From positions 1,636,501 through 1,700,500 of the forward strand of contig NZ_AP014809.1 of the NCBI RefSeq assembly GCF_002355515.1: DNA of 64,000 nt, in the 5' to 3' direction. Within the stretch, counting starts at the first letter, position 1. Every line of letters begins with the position of its first letter. Of the stretch, positions 16,430 through 25,679 are shown piece after piece. The position numbers and the translations under genes are program-made. Source of the DNA: Methylorubrum populi (GTDB lineage Bacteria > Pseudomonadota > Alphaproteobacteria > Rhizobiales > Beijerinckiaceae). A model generated the notes under the pieces. The model was not told the DNA's origin. It saw nothing but the letters and a program-made list of their open reading frames with translations, and did not search any database.

Positions 16430-19400
16430 ATGTTCCGCACACTGATGACGACGCGACGCTTCGCGCCGCTGTTCTGGTGCCAATTCTTCTCCGCCTTCAA
16501 CGACAATTTCCTCAAGAACGCGCTCGCCCTGCTGATCCTGTTCCAGGTGAGCGCCCGGGGGGAGAGTTCGGGCGGCGTGCTGGTGACGCTGGCGAGCGCC
16601 GTGTTCATCGGTCCGTTCTTCATCCTCTCGGGCCTCGGCGGGCAACTGGCCGACCGCTACGACAAGGCGGTGCTGGCCAAGCGGCTGAAATTCGCCGAGA
16701 TCTTCGCGGCCCTGCTCTCGGTGCTCGGCTTCTGGCTGCACTCGGTGCCGCTGCTGTTCGGCGCGCTCGGCCTGTTCGGAATCATCGCGGCCCTGTTCGG
16801 GCCAATCAAGTACGGCATCCTGCCCGACCATCTGAAGCGCGAGGAACTGACCGCCGGCAACGCCCTGGTCGAGGCCGCGACCTTCCTCGCCATCCTGCTG
16901 GGCACCATCACCGCCGGCCTCGCCATGGCCATGGGCGGCCACGCGCTGGGCTTGAGCGCCGGGCTGATGGGCATGGCGGTCCTGTGCTGGCTCGCCGCCC
17001 GGATGATCCCGGCCACCGGCGAGGGCGCGCCGGACCTGCATGTCGACCGCAACGTCGCCCGCTCCACTACTGAGCTCCTGCGCGACCTCTGGGCCGACAC
17101 GCGGCTGTGGCGCGGCTCGGTGATCGTGAGCTGGTTCTGGCTCGTCGGCGTCGTGATCCTCTCGCTGCTCCCCGTGCTGGTGCGCCAGACGCTGAACGGC
17201 ACCGAGATCGTCGCCACGACGCTGCTCGCGATCTTCTCGGTCGGCATCGCGGTGGGATCCGGCCTCGCCTCGTGGCTGGCCAGCGGGCGCATCGTGCTGC
17301 TGCCGACGCCGGTCGGCGCGGTGCTGATGGGCCTGTTCGGTCTCGACCTCGCCTGGACCGTCTCGCACCTGCCTCCGCCCGCGGGCGAGCCGGTCGGGGC
17401 CTGGGACTTCATCACCAGCGGCCACGGCCTGCGCATCGCCATCGACTTCTTCGGCATCGCCGTGGCCGGCGGCCTCTACGTCGTGCCCTCGTTTGCCGCG
17501 GTGCAGGCCTGGACCGAGAAGGCCAAGCGTGCCCGCGTCATCGGCGCGGTCAACGTGCTCACCGCCGCCTTCATGGTCGGCGGCACCCTGGCGCTGGCCG
17601 TGCTCCAGGGGGCGGGGCTCACCATGGCCCAGCTCCTCGGCCTCGTGGCGGTGCTGAACCTGATCGTCGGCGCGGTGATCCTCAAGACCCTGCCGACGAA
17701 CCCCCTGCGCGACGCGCTTTCGATCCTGTTCCGCGCGGTCTACCGCCTGGAGGTGAAGGGCCTGGAGAATGTCGAGCGGGCCGGCCCGAACGCCATCGTC
17801 GCCCTCAACCACGTCTCCTTCCTCGACGCGCCGCTGGCGCTGTCGCTGCTGGACAAGGAGCCGGTCTTCGCCATCGACCACGGCATCGCCCAGCGCTGGT
17901 GGGTGAAGCCGTTCCTCAAGGTGACGAAGGCGATGCCGCTCGACCCGACCCGGCCGCTTGCCACCCGCACGCTCATCAATGCGGTCAAGGGCGGCGAGAC
18001 GCTGATCATCTTCCCCGAGGGCCGGCTCACCGTCACCGGCAGCCTGATGAAGGTCTATGACGGGGCGGGCCTGATTGCCGACAAGTCCGGCGCCATGGTC
18101 GTGCCGGTGAAGATCGACGGGCCGGAGCGCACGATTTTTTCGCGCCTGAAGCGCGATCAGGTCCGCCGCGCGTGGTGGCCGAAGGTGACGGTGACGATCA
18201 TGCCGCCGGTCCGCCTCCACGTCGATCCCGAGCTGAAGGGCAAGAACCGCCGCCGGGCGGCCGGCGCGGCGCTCTACGACATCATGTCGGACCTCGTCTT
18301 CGAGACCGCCGACATCGAGCGCGGCGTCTTCTCCGCGCTGATCGAGGCGGGCCAGCTTCACGGCTGGCGCCGCACGGCGCTGGAAGACCCGGTGACGGGC
18401 ACGATGAGCTATTCGCGCCTCGTGATGGGCGCCAACATCCTCGGCCGGAAGCTCCAGGCGCTGCTGCCGGACGCCAAGAAGCCGGTCGGGCTGATGCTGC
18501 CCAACGCCAACGGCGCGGCGGTGACGTTCTTCGCGCTCGCCAGCGCCGGCCGGGTGCCGGCGATGATCAACTTCTCCGCCGGCCCCGCCGCGGTGCTCTC
18601 GGCCTGCCGCGCGGCGCAGGTCGACACCATCCTCACCTCCCGCGCCTTCATCGAGAAGGGACGCCTCGGCGCCCTGATCGAGGGCATCCAGGGGACGATC
18701 CGCCTGATCTATCTCGAGGACGTGCGGGCGGGCGTCACCACGGGCGACAAGATCCGCGGCTTCTTGAGCCCCCGGCGGCCGCTCGTCGCGCGGAAAGGGA
18801 CCGACCCGGCGGCGATCCTGTTCACCTCAGGCAGCGAGGGCACGCCGAAGGGCGTGGTGCTCGCCAACCGGGCGATGCTCGCCAACACCGCGCAGGTCGC
18901 CGCGCGCATCGATTTCGGGCCCCGCGACAAGGTGTTCAACGTGCTGCCGGTGTTCCACGCCTTCGGGCTGACGGCCGGGCTGGTGCTGCCGCTGATCTCG
19001 GGCGTGCCGGTCTACCTCTACCCCTCGCCGCTGCACTACCGGATCGTGCCCGAACTCATCTACGGCACCAACGCCACGGTCCTGTTCGGCACCGACACCT
19101 TCCTCACCGGCTACGCGAAGATGGCGCATTCCTACGACCTGCGGAGCCTCCGCTACGTCGTGGCCGGCGCCGAGCCGGTGAAGCAGGCGACCCGCAGGAC
19201 CTGGGCGGAAAAGTTCGGCCTGCGCATCCTGGAGGGCTACGGCGTCACCGAGTGCGGGCCGGTCCTCGCCCTCAACACGCCGATGTTCAACCGCTTCGGC
19301 ACGGTCGGTCGCCTCCTGCCGGGGATCGAGTCGCGGCTCGAATCCGTGCCCGGCATCGAGGAGGGCGGACGCCTCGTGGTGCGCGGTCCCAACATCATGC

Positions 19401-19846
19401 TCGGCTACCTGCGCGCGGAGAATCCCGGCGTGCTGGAGCCGCCCGCGGACGGCTGGTACGACACCGGCGACATCGTCGCCTTCGACGCCGACGGCTTCGT
19501 GACGATCAAGGGCCGGGCCAAGCGCTTCGCCAAGATCGCGGGCGAGATGGTCTCGCTGGCCAGCGTCGAGTCGCTCGCCGCCGAACTCTGGCCCGACGCC
19601 CCGAGTGCGGTGGCTGCCGTGCCCGATGCCCGCAAGGGCGAGCGCCTGATCCTGTTCACGGAGGCCAAGGGCGCGACGCGGGCCGCCTACCAGACCCACG
19701 CCAAGAGCCGGGGCGCGGCCGATGTCGCGATTCCCGCCGAGGTGGTCGTGCTGGAGGCGTTGCCGATGCTCGGCACCGGCAAGATCGATCAGGTGGGCGT
19801 GACGAAGCTCGCCCGGGAACGGGCGGCGACGGCGGAAGCCGCGTGA
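16430..19846 (+). CDS. LplT-like transporter / PlsC acyltransferase / acyl-ACP synthetase fusion
   Basis: 1138 residues in three parts. Residues 1 to ~420 are a 12-helix major-facilitator (LplT-like lysophospholipid flippase) beginning FAPLFWCQFFSAFNDNFLKN. Residues ~430-640 are a PlsC acyltransferase with HX4D in NHVSFLD (~459) and FPEGRLT (~528). Residues ~650-1130 are an adenylate-forming acyl-ACP synthetase with the P-loop FTSGSEGTPKG (~797) and GYGVTECGP (~937). Together they would import lysophospholipid and reacylate it, as separate LplT and Aas do in E. coli. Inner membrane. Divergent TetR and two operators suggest repression lifted by a lipid signal. A strong terminator follows. Confidence 0.92.
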   Translation: MFRTLMTTRRFAPLFWCQFFSAFNDNFLKNALALLILFQVSARGESSGGVLVTLASAVFIGPFFILSGLGGQLADRYDKAVLAKRLKFAEIFAALLSVLGFWLHSVPLLFGALGLFGIIAALFGPIKYGILPDHLKREELTAGNALVEAATFLAILLGTITAGLAMAMGGHALGLSAGLMGMAVLCWLAARMIPATGEGAPDLHVDRNVARSTTELLRDLWADTRLWRGSVIVSWFWLVGVVILSLLPVLVRQTLNGTEIVATTLLAIFSVGIAVGSGLASWLASGRIVLLPTPVGAVLMGLFGLDLAWTVSHLPPPAGEPVGAWDFITSGHGLRIAIDFFGIAVAGGLYVVPSFAAVQAWTEKAKRARVIGAVNVLTAAFMVGGTLALAVLQGAGLTMAQLLGLVAVLNLIVGAVILKTLPTNPLRDALSILFRAVYRLEVKGLENVERAGPNAIVALNHVSFLDAPLALSLLDKEPVFAIDHGIAQRWWVKPFLKVTKAMPLDPTRPLATRTLINAVKGGETLIIFPEGRLTVTGSLMKVYDGAGLIADKSGAMVVPVKIDGPERTIFSRLKRDQVRRAWWPKVTVTIMPPVRLHVDPELKGKNRRRAAGAALYDIMSDLVFETADIERGVFSALIEAGQLHGWRRTALEDPVTGTMSYSRLVMGANILGRKLQALLPDAKKPVGLMLPNANGAAVTFFALASAGRVPAMINFSAGPAAVLSACRAAQVDTILTSRAFIEKGRLGALIEGIQGTIRLIYLEDVRAGVTTGDKIRGFLSPRRPLVARKGTDPAAILFTSGSEGTPKGVVLANRAMLANTAQVAARIDFGPRDKVFNVLPVFHAFGLTAGLVLPLISGVPVYLYPSPLHYRIVPELIYGTNATVLFGTDTFLTGYAKMAHSYDLRSLRYVVAGAEPVKQATRRTWAEKFGLRILEGYGVTECGPVLALNTPMFNRFGTVGRLLPGIESRLESVPGIEEGGRLVVRGPNIMLGYLRAENPGVLEPPADGWYDTGDIVAFDADGFVTIKGRAKRFAKIAGEMVSLASVESLAAELWPDAPSAVAAVPDARKGERLILFTEAKGATRAAYQTHAKSRGAADVAIPAEVVVLEALPMLGTGKIDQVGVTKLARERAATAEAA

Positions 19847-19854
19847 GGCGAGAC

Positions 19855-19897
19855 CGATGTCGGCCGGCGGCTCACGCGTCCGGCCGACATCGTCTTT
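19855..19897 (+). terminator. Rho-independent terminator after the acyltransferase fusion
   Basis: CGATGTCGGCCGG (19855-19867) and CCGGCCGACATCG (19880-19892) form a perfect 13-bp stem with a 12-nt loop, followed by TCTTT. It begins 9 bp after the stop codon. Confidence 0.8.
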
Positions 19898-19970
19898 AAA
19901 TCTGAGCTTGTAATTTCTCACCAATATACGAACCTGGAGTATAAGATCCTGCCGATTCGGGTGTAGGGTG

Positions 19971-21119
19971 ATGTCTCAGGGAAAACCGATTTCCGTTTCA
20001 TCATCGGTGTCTGATTTATTTCCCCGCATCATCATCAATTCTTGGAATGATTTCCTGAATAACATTGAACAATTTTTGGACGGCAAGTGGATCTTTCGCG
20101 GTGTCACCAACGTCACGTACGAGTTACTTCCATCGATTGGGCGTGGATGGGACGATAGCACCCGACTGATGGATGAGGAGGCGCGGCTCCTCCGGTGCTT
20201 CAAGCGCGAAGCCCGGCCCTACCTCACCTACCTGCCGGCCGATGAGTGGGAGTGGCTCGCGATCGCGCAGCATCACATGGCGCCGACCCGGCTCATCGAC
20301 TGGTCGGAGAGCCCGATGGTATCGACCTATTTCGCGGTCTGGGGCTCGGATCCGCGCCGGAGCATGAGCTTCGACGGCGGCCTGTACATCGTGCCGAAGC
20401 CGACGGGCGCCGACGAGACGGCGCGCGCCACCAGCCCATTCGACGCGAAGGATGTCCAGTTCTTCTATCCCGCCCACGTCTCCCGCCGGATCACGGCGCA
20501 GAGAGGGCTGTTCACCGTCCACCCCAATCCCCTCCGGGCCTACGATGCTCCGGACAAGCGCCAGATCGTGATCCCCGGCCGCCTGAAGGGTGATTTCCGG
20601 ATCAAGCTCGACAGTCTCGGCTTCAATCACGCCACCATGTTCCCGGATATCGATGGGCTGGCCAAGCTTCTTGCATGGCGCCTGATGCCGACGGTCGCGG
20701 CACCGGTCGCGCCACAGCAGCCGGCGGCGGCCCAGGCGGTCGCGCCTCCGGTCACGGTCGCCAAACCGCGCATTCGTCCCGACGATCCGCAGAAGGGACA
20801 GTGGGGTGGGAAACCCGAGAGGAACGGTTGGCGCTTGAGCGCCCGGGTCGAGGCCGTCGAGACCGGTTGGTTCAAGACGGTGCTCGAAGTCGCGTCCCCG
20901 GATGGATCGAAGATGCTGACCGAGCCGGTCGAGTTCTTCCTGCACGACAGCTTCGCGAAAGCGAAGCGGACCGTGCGGCCGCAATCGACGGGAAAGGTCA
21001 AGCTCGAACTCTATTCCTACGGCGCCTTTACGGTCGGCGCCCGCCTGCCGGACGGCACCGAACTGGAGCTCGATCTCAGCAAGATCGAGGATGCCCCCAA
21101 GCTCTTCCGATCCCGATAG
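19971..21119 (+). CDS. FRG-domain protein with C-terminal prokaryotic YEATS domain
   Basis: 382 residues. The FRG signature is WIFRG at 40-44 and QHHMAPTRLIDW at 100-111, with the domain running to about 240. A Pro/Ala/Gln linker (243-265) follows. Residues ~286-376 match prokaryotic YEATS: EFFLHDSFAKAKR, then YGAFTVGARLPDGTELELDL and EDAPKLF. Neither domain has an assigned activity in bacteria; both recur in predicted conflict and defence proteins. About the first 190 bases of the gene and ~70 before it are near 42% GC against ~70% elsewhere, a sign of acquisition. No signal peptide. Stands alone between a terminator and a DsbA-like gene. GTG 19968 is an alternative start. Confidence 0.8.
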   Translation: MSQGKPISVSSSVSDLFPRIIINSWNDFLNNIEQFLDGKWIFRGVTNVTYELLPSIGRGWDDSTRLMDEEARLLRCFKREARPYLTYLPADEWEWLAIAQHHMAPTRLIDWSESPMVSTYFAVWGSDPRRSMSFDGGLYIVPKPTGADETARATSPFDAKDVQFFYPAHVSRRITAQRGLFTVHPNPLRAYDAPDKRQIVIPGRLKGDFRIKLDSLGFNHATMFPDIDGLAKLLAWRLMPTVAAPVAPQQPAAAQAVAPPVTVAKPRIRPDDPQKGQWGGKPERNGWRLSARVEAVETGWFKTVLEVASPDGSKMLTEPVEFFLHDSFAKAKRTVRPQSTGKVKLELYSYGAFTVGARLPDGTELELDLSKIEDAPKLFRSR

Positions 21120-21358
21120 CGATCGACGCGGCGAGCGGGGCTCGCGCCCACAGAAGGCCGGTCCGCTCCGTTCCAGCGGCACCGCTCGGAAGGCGCGCCC
21201 TGCTCACAAAATTCCCGATTGCCGACCGTTCTCGCTCTGGCGAGGAGAGGACAGCGGGAGCTTCGTGAGAGACACCTAAGCCGAATTTCAACCATGCTCG
21301 GCGGATATGGCGCCAAGCGCGCGGACCCGTCAGGACGCGCTCGACCAGGGATTCGCCG

Positions 21359-22045
21359 ATGCCCCTCTCTCGCCGCCGCTTCCTCGCCTCCTCGCTCGGC
21401 CTCGCGATCGCCGGTCCCGCCGCCGCTCAGAGCTACGGCCAGACCTTCAAGGTCGAGAACGACGAGGGCCGGCCGGTGGCCAATATGCGGCTGCCCGGGG
21501 AGATCACCGGGCAGATCCAGGAATTGCGCGGCGTCACCTATGTCGGGCCGCGCGAGGCCGAGGTCACGCTCTACGAGTTCTTCGACTACAACTGCCCCTG
21601 GTGCCGCAAGGCCGCCGCCGACGTGACCGCGCTCGCCGGCAGCGATCCGGGCCTCCGGATCGGCCTCGTCCACAACCCGATCCTTTCGCCGATGTCGGCC
21701 CAGGCGGCCAAGGTGTCGCTGGCGGTGCAGCGCAAGCTCGGCTCGGCGGCGGCCTTCGCCTTCTACGGCCAACTGCTGTCCACCAAGGGCCAGATCGACG
21801 GGCTCAAGGCACTCGACATCGGCGCGAAGACCGGCGTGCCGCGGGCCGAACTCGAACAGATCGCCGACAGCGACGCGGTGCGCGAGGCGATGCGCGCCCA
21901 CATGAACGTCGCGGCCAATCTTGGGCTCACCGCGACGCCCTCCTACGTGCTCGGCAATACCGGCGTGCTCGGCCATCCCGGCGTGAAGTCGCTGGCGCGG
22001 ATGATCGCGGCGATGCGGCGCTGCGATCAGATCGCCTGCGGGTAG
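21359..22045 (+). CDS. DsbA-family thiol:disulfide protein, exported
   Basis: 228 residues. An RR-containing signal peptide (SRRRFLASSLGLAIAGPAAA) precedes a thioredoxin fold with a CPWC active site at 79-82 inside FFDYNCPWCRKA. The cis-Pro region reads TATPSYVLGN. It belongs to the DsbA/DsbG-like (Com1-type) periplasmic oxidoreductases, which form or isomerise disulfides. The twin/triple Arg could direct Tat export, but the signal is also Sec-compatible. No partner DsbB is in the window. Confidence 0.87.
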   Translation: MPLSRRRFLASSLGLAIAGPAAAQSYGQTFKVENDEGRPVANMRLPGEITGQIQELRGVTYVGPREAEVTLYEFFDYNCPWCRKAAADVTALAGSDPGLRIGLVHNPILSPMSAQAAKVSLAVQRKLGSAAAFAFYGQLLSTKGQIDGLKALDIGAKTGVPRAELEQIADSDAVREAMRAHMNVAANLGLTATPSYVLGNTGVLGHPGVKSLARMIAAMRRCDQIACG

Positions 22046-22262
22046 CGGATCGTTCCGAACCAAGGGATGCCGGCTTCCGGGACGATGCGCCCGCATGGAG
22101 GCGCTTTGCACGGCACAAGGTTGCGCTGATACGTCGATCCTGGCTCACCTGACCGATGCCGACGAAAGATCCCCGTCGGGGATTGCGGCTCTCGCCGTCG
22201 GGATGCGGCCGGGGCGCGGACCCGCCTTCCCATCGGTAGCGGCTGGTTGGACGAGTGCGACG

Positions 22263-22829
22263 ATGGCTCTGATCGATCGATACATCCCGATCCCGCAATA
22301 CAGGGAGTATCACAGCGCAAGCGTGAGGGCGTCGGCCGACACCGTGATCGCGGCCGCCGCAGCCTACCGAACCGAGAGCGATGCGTTTTTCCAAAGGATG
22401 ATCGCCCTGCGGGAACTGCCGATGCGGGCCCGGCGGCTTCTCGAGCGCCGGCCGATCGAGCCGCAGCCGCCGTTCGGAATCGATGACTTCACTCTGCTGC
22501 AGCGCTCCGAGAACGAGGTCGTGTTTGGGCTGGCGGGCCGCTTCTGGCGGCCTGACTTCGATCTTGCCCCTCTGTCTGGCGGGCAGGACTTTCTGGATCT
22601 GAGCGAGCCGGGAATCGCGAAACTCGCGCTCAACTTTGCCGTCCGCACCGAAGGCGCAGGCGTGACGATCCTGTCGACGGAGACGCGCGTCATTTGCGTG
22701 GATCGTGCCGCAGGCAGGAGATTTGCGCCCTACTGGTTTCTGATCCGTCCGGTGAGCGGTCTGATCCGCCGGCGGACTTTGGGCATCATCCGCCGAACCT
22801 GCGAGGGCGGGGCCGCGCCGGCGGCGTAG
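22263..22829 (+). CDS. Uncharacterised protein, possibly SRPBCC-like
   Basis: 188 residues from ATG 22263; a frame extending to 22095 lacks coding character. The sequence has alternating strands and a long C-terminal helix: NEVVFGLAGRFWRPDF, GIAKLALNFAVRTEG, TILSTETRVICVD, then YWFLIRPVSGLIRRRTLGII. Similar patterns occur in uncharacterised bacterial proteins with a START/SRPBCC-like fold, a lipid or polyketide pocket; this is pattern resemblance only. No signal peptide or membrane helix. Isolated gene. Confidence 0.6.
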   Translation: MALIDRYIPIPQYREYHSASVRASADTVIAAAAAYRTESDAFFQRMIALRELPMRARRLLERRPIEPQPPFGIDDFTLLQRSENEVVFGLAGRFWRPDFDLAPLSGGQDFLDLSEPGIAKLALNFAVRTEGAGVTILSTETRVICVDRAAGRRFAPYWFLIRPVSGLIRRRTLGIIRRTCEGGAAPAA

Positions 22830-22942
22830 CTTCCATCCCCTTTCCAGCACCGTCGAAGGCCTATTGGGCGTCTCGGGGGCGCTGGAAACGACGCGTGACA
22901 TGGCCCGGCTGACCCGGGTTTCGACCCGAGTGCGAGCGCGCC

Positions 22943-23935
22943 TCAGGCGCCGCCGATGAGGATGCCCGTGGCCAGCACGAGGGAGCCGCCGAGCACGATC
23001 TGGAAGGCGGCCCGCAGGAACGGCGTTTCCATGTAGCGGTTCTGGATCCAGACGATGGCCCAGAGCTCGACGAAGACCACGGCGAAGGCGATGCTCGTCG
23101 CCAGCCAGAAATTCGGGATCAGGTAGGGCAGCGCGTGGCCGAGGCCGCCGAGGGCGGTCATCACGCCGGAGGCGAGGCCGCGCTTGAGCGGCGAGCCGCG
23201 CCCGGAGATCTTTCCGTCGTCGTGGGCGGCCTCGGTGAAGCCCATCGAGATGCCGGCGCCGAGCGAGGCGGAGAGACCGACGAGGAAGGTCGTCCACGGG
23301 TTCTGCGTGGCAAAGGCGGTGGCGAAGATCGGGGCGAGCGTCGAGACCGAGCCGTCCATGAGTCCGGCGAGCCCCGGCTGGACCCAGGTCAGGACGAACT
23401 GGCGGTGGGCGACGGCGTCCTCCTCGTCGCGGACGGGTCCGCCGAGATGCGCCTCCGTCAGCGCCTCGGCCGTGCGCTCGTGCGCGCTCTCCGCCGCGGC
23501 GAGGTCGCCGAGCAGGGCCCGCGTGTCGGCATCGGTCGAGCGCCGGGCGGCGGCGAGGTAGAAGTCGCGCGCCTGCCGCTCCATCGCGGCGGCCTCCTCG
23601 CGGACGCGTTCGAGCCCGAGATGGCGCATCAGCCAGACCGGCTTGCGGCTGTAATAGCCGGCGATGTGCTCGCGGCGGATGGGGATGATGAAGTCGCCGA
23701 AGCGCCTCTTGTAGCACGCGATCAGGCGGCGGCGGTGCTCGTCCTCGGCCTCCGCCATCGCGTCGAATAGGGCGGCCGAATGGGGAGAGTCGGCGCGCAG
23801 CCGCCCGGCATAGGCGCGATAGATCTGGCCGTCCTCCTCCTCCGACCCGATCGCCAGCGCCAGGATCTCCTGCTCGCTGAGATCGTCGAACCGCTTTCGG
23901 CCCCCGAGGGCCAGCGTCAAGAGACGGCTCATCAT
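22943..23935 (-). CDS. mbfA: Membrane-bound ferritin MbfA (erythrin-VIT1 fusion iron exporter)
   Basis: 330 residues. The N-terminal ~170 residues are a rubrerythrin-like diiron domain with EXXH motifs (AEAEDEHRRRL, AAAESAHERTA). The C-terminal ~160 residues are a VIT1/CCC1 transporter with membrane helices such as FLVGLSASLGAGISMGFTEA. MbfA of Bradyrhizobium and Agrobacterium exports iron and protects against peroxide, and is controlled by Irr. No clear Irr box is present in the 64 bp to the next gene, so it may be read from further upstream. Two adjacent ATGs (23935, 23932) are possible starts. Confidence 0.9.
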   Translation of the reverse strand: MMSRLLTLALGGRKRFDDLSEQEILALAIGSEEEDGQIYRAYAGRLRADSPHSAALFDAMAEAEDEHRRRLIACYKRRFGDFIIPIRREHIAGYYSRKPVWLMRHLGLERVREEAAAMERQARDFYLAAARRSTDADTRALLGDLAAAESAHERTAEALTEAHLGGPVRDEEDAVAHRQFVLTWVQPGLAGLMDGSVSTLAPIFATAFATQNPWTTFLVGLSASLGAGISMGFTEAAHDDGKISGRGSPLKRGLASGVMTALGGLGHALPYLIPNFWLATSIAFAVVFVELWAIVWIQNRYMETPFLRAAFQIVLGGSLVLATGILIGGA

Positions 23936-23999
23936 CGCTGCGTCGGTCTCCGGGGCGTCGGTTTCCGGAGACAGCGCGCCGGGGCGGGCGTCGCCGGCC

Positions 24000-25022
24000 T
24001 CACCCCTCCTGCTCCTGCAGCAGCCGGTACTCGCGCCCGTGCCGGCAATAGCCCTCGACGATGTGGCTCATCATCGCCCGCTTCTTCGGGTCGAGGGTGC
24101 CGAGGATGCGCGCGGGCCGGCCGCCCCAGAGGTGCCCGCCCTCGAGCAACTGGCCCGGATCGGTGGTCGAGCCGCCGGCCAGCATCACGTCGTCGGCCAC
24201 CACCGTGCCGGGTGCCAGCACCGAGCCGATCCCGATGAGGGAGCGGGCGCCGATCCGGCAATCGGCCATGCGCACGTTGTGGCCGATCGTGGTGTCGCGC
24301 CCGATCACCACGCCCTCGCCGCGGCTGCGGATCACGGTGTTGTCCTGGATGTTGGTGTCGGCGCCGACCACGATCGGCCCGACTTCCGCCGAGAGTTCGC
24401 AGGAGAACAGCACCGTCACCCCGGCGCCCAGCGCGATGCGGCCGGAGAGCCGGGCGGTGCGGGCCACGAACACGCTGGCATCGGTCTCCGGCGGCTCGGT
24501 CGGCGCGGGCGGGCTCGCCGCCTCGCCGGCAGCCTCGCGCAGGCGCTCGGCCCGCTCGGCCAGTTCCTCCGGCGTCACCGGGCGCAGGCGCTTGGCCGGG
24601 TTGCCGCCATAGGCGAAGCCGCTCTCGAGGTTCGAGCGGGGAAAGATCGTCGCGCCGGCCTCGATCAGCACGTTGTCGCCGACGACCGCCCCGTCGAGGA
24701 TGATCGCTTCGTCCTCGATCACCACGTCCGAGCCGACGGTGCAGGCATGCACCACCGCGTTGCGGCCGACCGTGACCCGGTCGCCGATATGGGTCGGCAG
24801 CGATTCGGTGGCGATGTGGACGGTGGAGCGGGCGCCGAGCCAGAAGCGCTCGCCCGCGGTGATCGGCTGGCCGTCGCTGCGGATCACGCTGTCGTCCCCG
24901 AGCCAGGCCTGGGGCCCGAGGGTGGCGGTGCCGATCACGGTGCTGGCGCGCCCGCACCAGACGGGGCGGCTGGCGAAGACGGGCAGGATGCCGTCATGGG
25001 GCAGGATCAGATCGGGCGTCAC
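24000..25022 (-). CDS. Tandem left-handed beta-helix (gamma carbonic anhydrase-like) protein
   Basis: About 340 residues holding two hexapeptide-repeat beta-helix modules. The first begins near WCGRASTVIGTATLGPQAWL and ends at FAYGGNPAKRLRPVTPEEL. A Pro/Glu linker (SPPAPTEPPETD) leads to the second, VFVARTARLSGRIALGAG through LWGGRPARILGTLDPKKR. Each resembles gamma carbonic anhydrase / YrdA-type trimers, but a full set of zinc-ligand histidines could not be assigned in either copy. Start is uncertain: GTG 25022 is preferred; GTG 25142 adds 40 unlikely residues and would leave only 29 bp to moaE. Confidence 0.75.
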   Translation of the reverse strand: MTPDLILPHDGILPVFASRPVWCGRASTVIGTATLGPQAWLGDDSVIRSDGQPITAGERFWLGARSTVHIATESLPTHIGDRVTVGRNAVVHACTVGSDVVIEDEAIILDGAVVGDNVLIEAGATIFPRSNLESGFAYGGNPAKRLRPVTPEELAERAERLREAAGEAASPPAPTEPPETDASVFVARTARLSGRIALGAGVTVLFSCELSAEVGPIVVGADTNIQDNTVIRSRGEGVVIGRDTTIGHNVRMADCRIGARSLIGIGSVLAPGTVVADDVMLAGGSTTDPGQLLEGGHLWGGRPARILGTLDPKKRAMMSHIVEGYCRHGREYRLLQEQEG

Positions 25023-25171
25023 GTCGCGGCTCGCTGTTCTTCGAAACGGCGCCGGTGGCGCGGTCCTATCCTTGAGCCATATAGGCTCGCGGGCAAATGG
25101 AGTAACGGGCTTGCGTGTAAACGCTCGGGCAGGTCCGTCCACGCCGCGTACGCGTTCCCGAAGAGGCGGTC

Positions 25172-25624
25172 ATGACGGTCAGCATCCAGTCCGAGCCCTT
25201 CGACACCGCCGCCGAGATTGCCCGGATCGAGGCGGAACTGGCCGGGCGGGCGGGAGCGGTCGTGACCTTTTCCGGCCTCTGCCGCGACGAGGCGGGCCGG
25301 CTCGCCGCGCTGGAGCTGGAGCACTATCCCGGCATGGCCGAGGCCGAGATCGGTCGGGTGGTGGAGGAGGCGCGCGCCCGCTGGCCGGTCCAGGCGCTGC
25401 GGGTGATCCACCGCCACGGGCTGGTGCGGCCGGGCGAGGGCATCGTCCTCGTCGTCACCGCCTCGCCCCACCGCAAGGCCGCCTTCGCGGCGGCCGACTT
25501 CCTGATGGACTACCTCAAGACCCGCGCCCCGTTCTGGAAGCGCGAGCACCTTGCCGACGGCACCACCGGCGGCTGGGTCGAGGCGACGGAGGCCGACGCC
25601 GCCGCCGCCGAAGCCTGGACCTGA
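25172..25624 (+). CDS. moaE: Molybdopterin synthase catalytic (large) subunit
   Basis: 150 residues, the usual size. It transfers sulfur from MoaD thiocarboxylate to precursor Z to make molybdopterin. AGAVVTFSGLCRDEAG, LELEHYPGMAE, VIHRHG and the active-site KTRAPFWKREH are all recognisable. moaD is not adjacent. It diverges from the beta-helix gene and is followed 55 bp later by the AI-2E-family transporter. Confidence 0.94.
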   Translation: MTVSIQSEPFDTAAEIARIEAELAGRAGAVVTFSGLCRDEAGRLAALELEHYPGMAEAEIGRVVEEARARWPVQALRVIHRHGLVRPGEGIVLVVTASPHRKAAFAAADFLMDYLKTRAPFWKREHLADGTTGGWVEATEADAAAAEAWT

Positions 25625-25679
25625 CCCCTCGGCCTGCCCAGCCCCGGCCCGCCCGGACACCGCGAACGGAAAACCCCTC

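Noticed and set aside
16403..18361. 652-residue leftward open frame
   Set aside because: Antisense to the acyltransferase/acyl-ACP synthetase fusion; Gln/Arg/Asp-rich low-complexity shadow.
23936..23999. Irr box upstream of mbfA
   Set aside because: The 64-bp gap contains no TTAGAA/TTCTAA-like pair.
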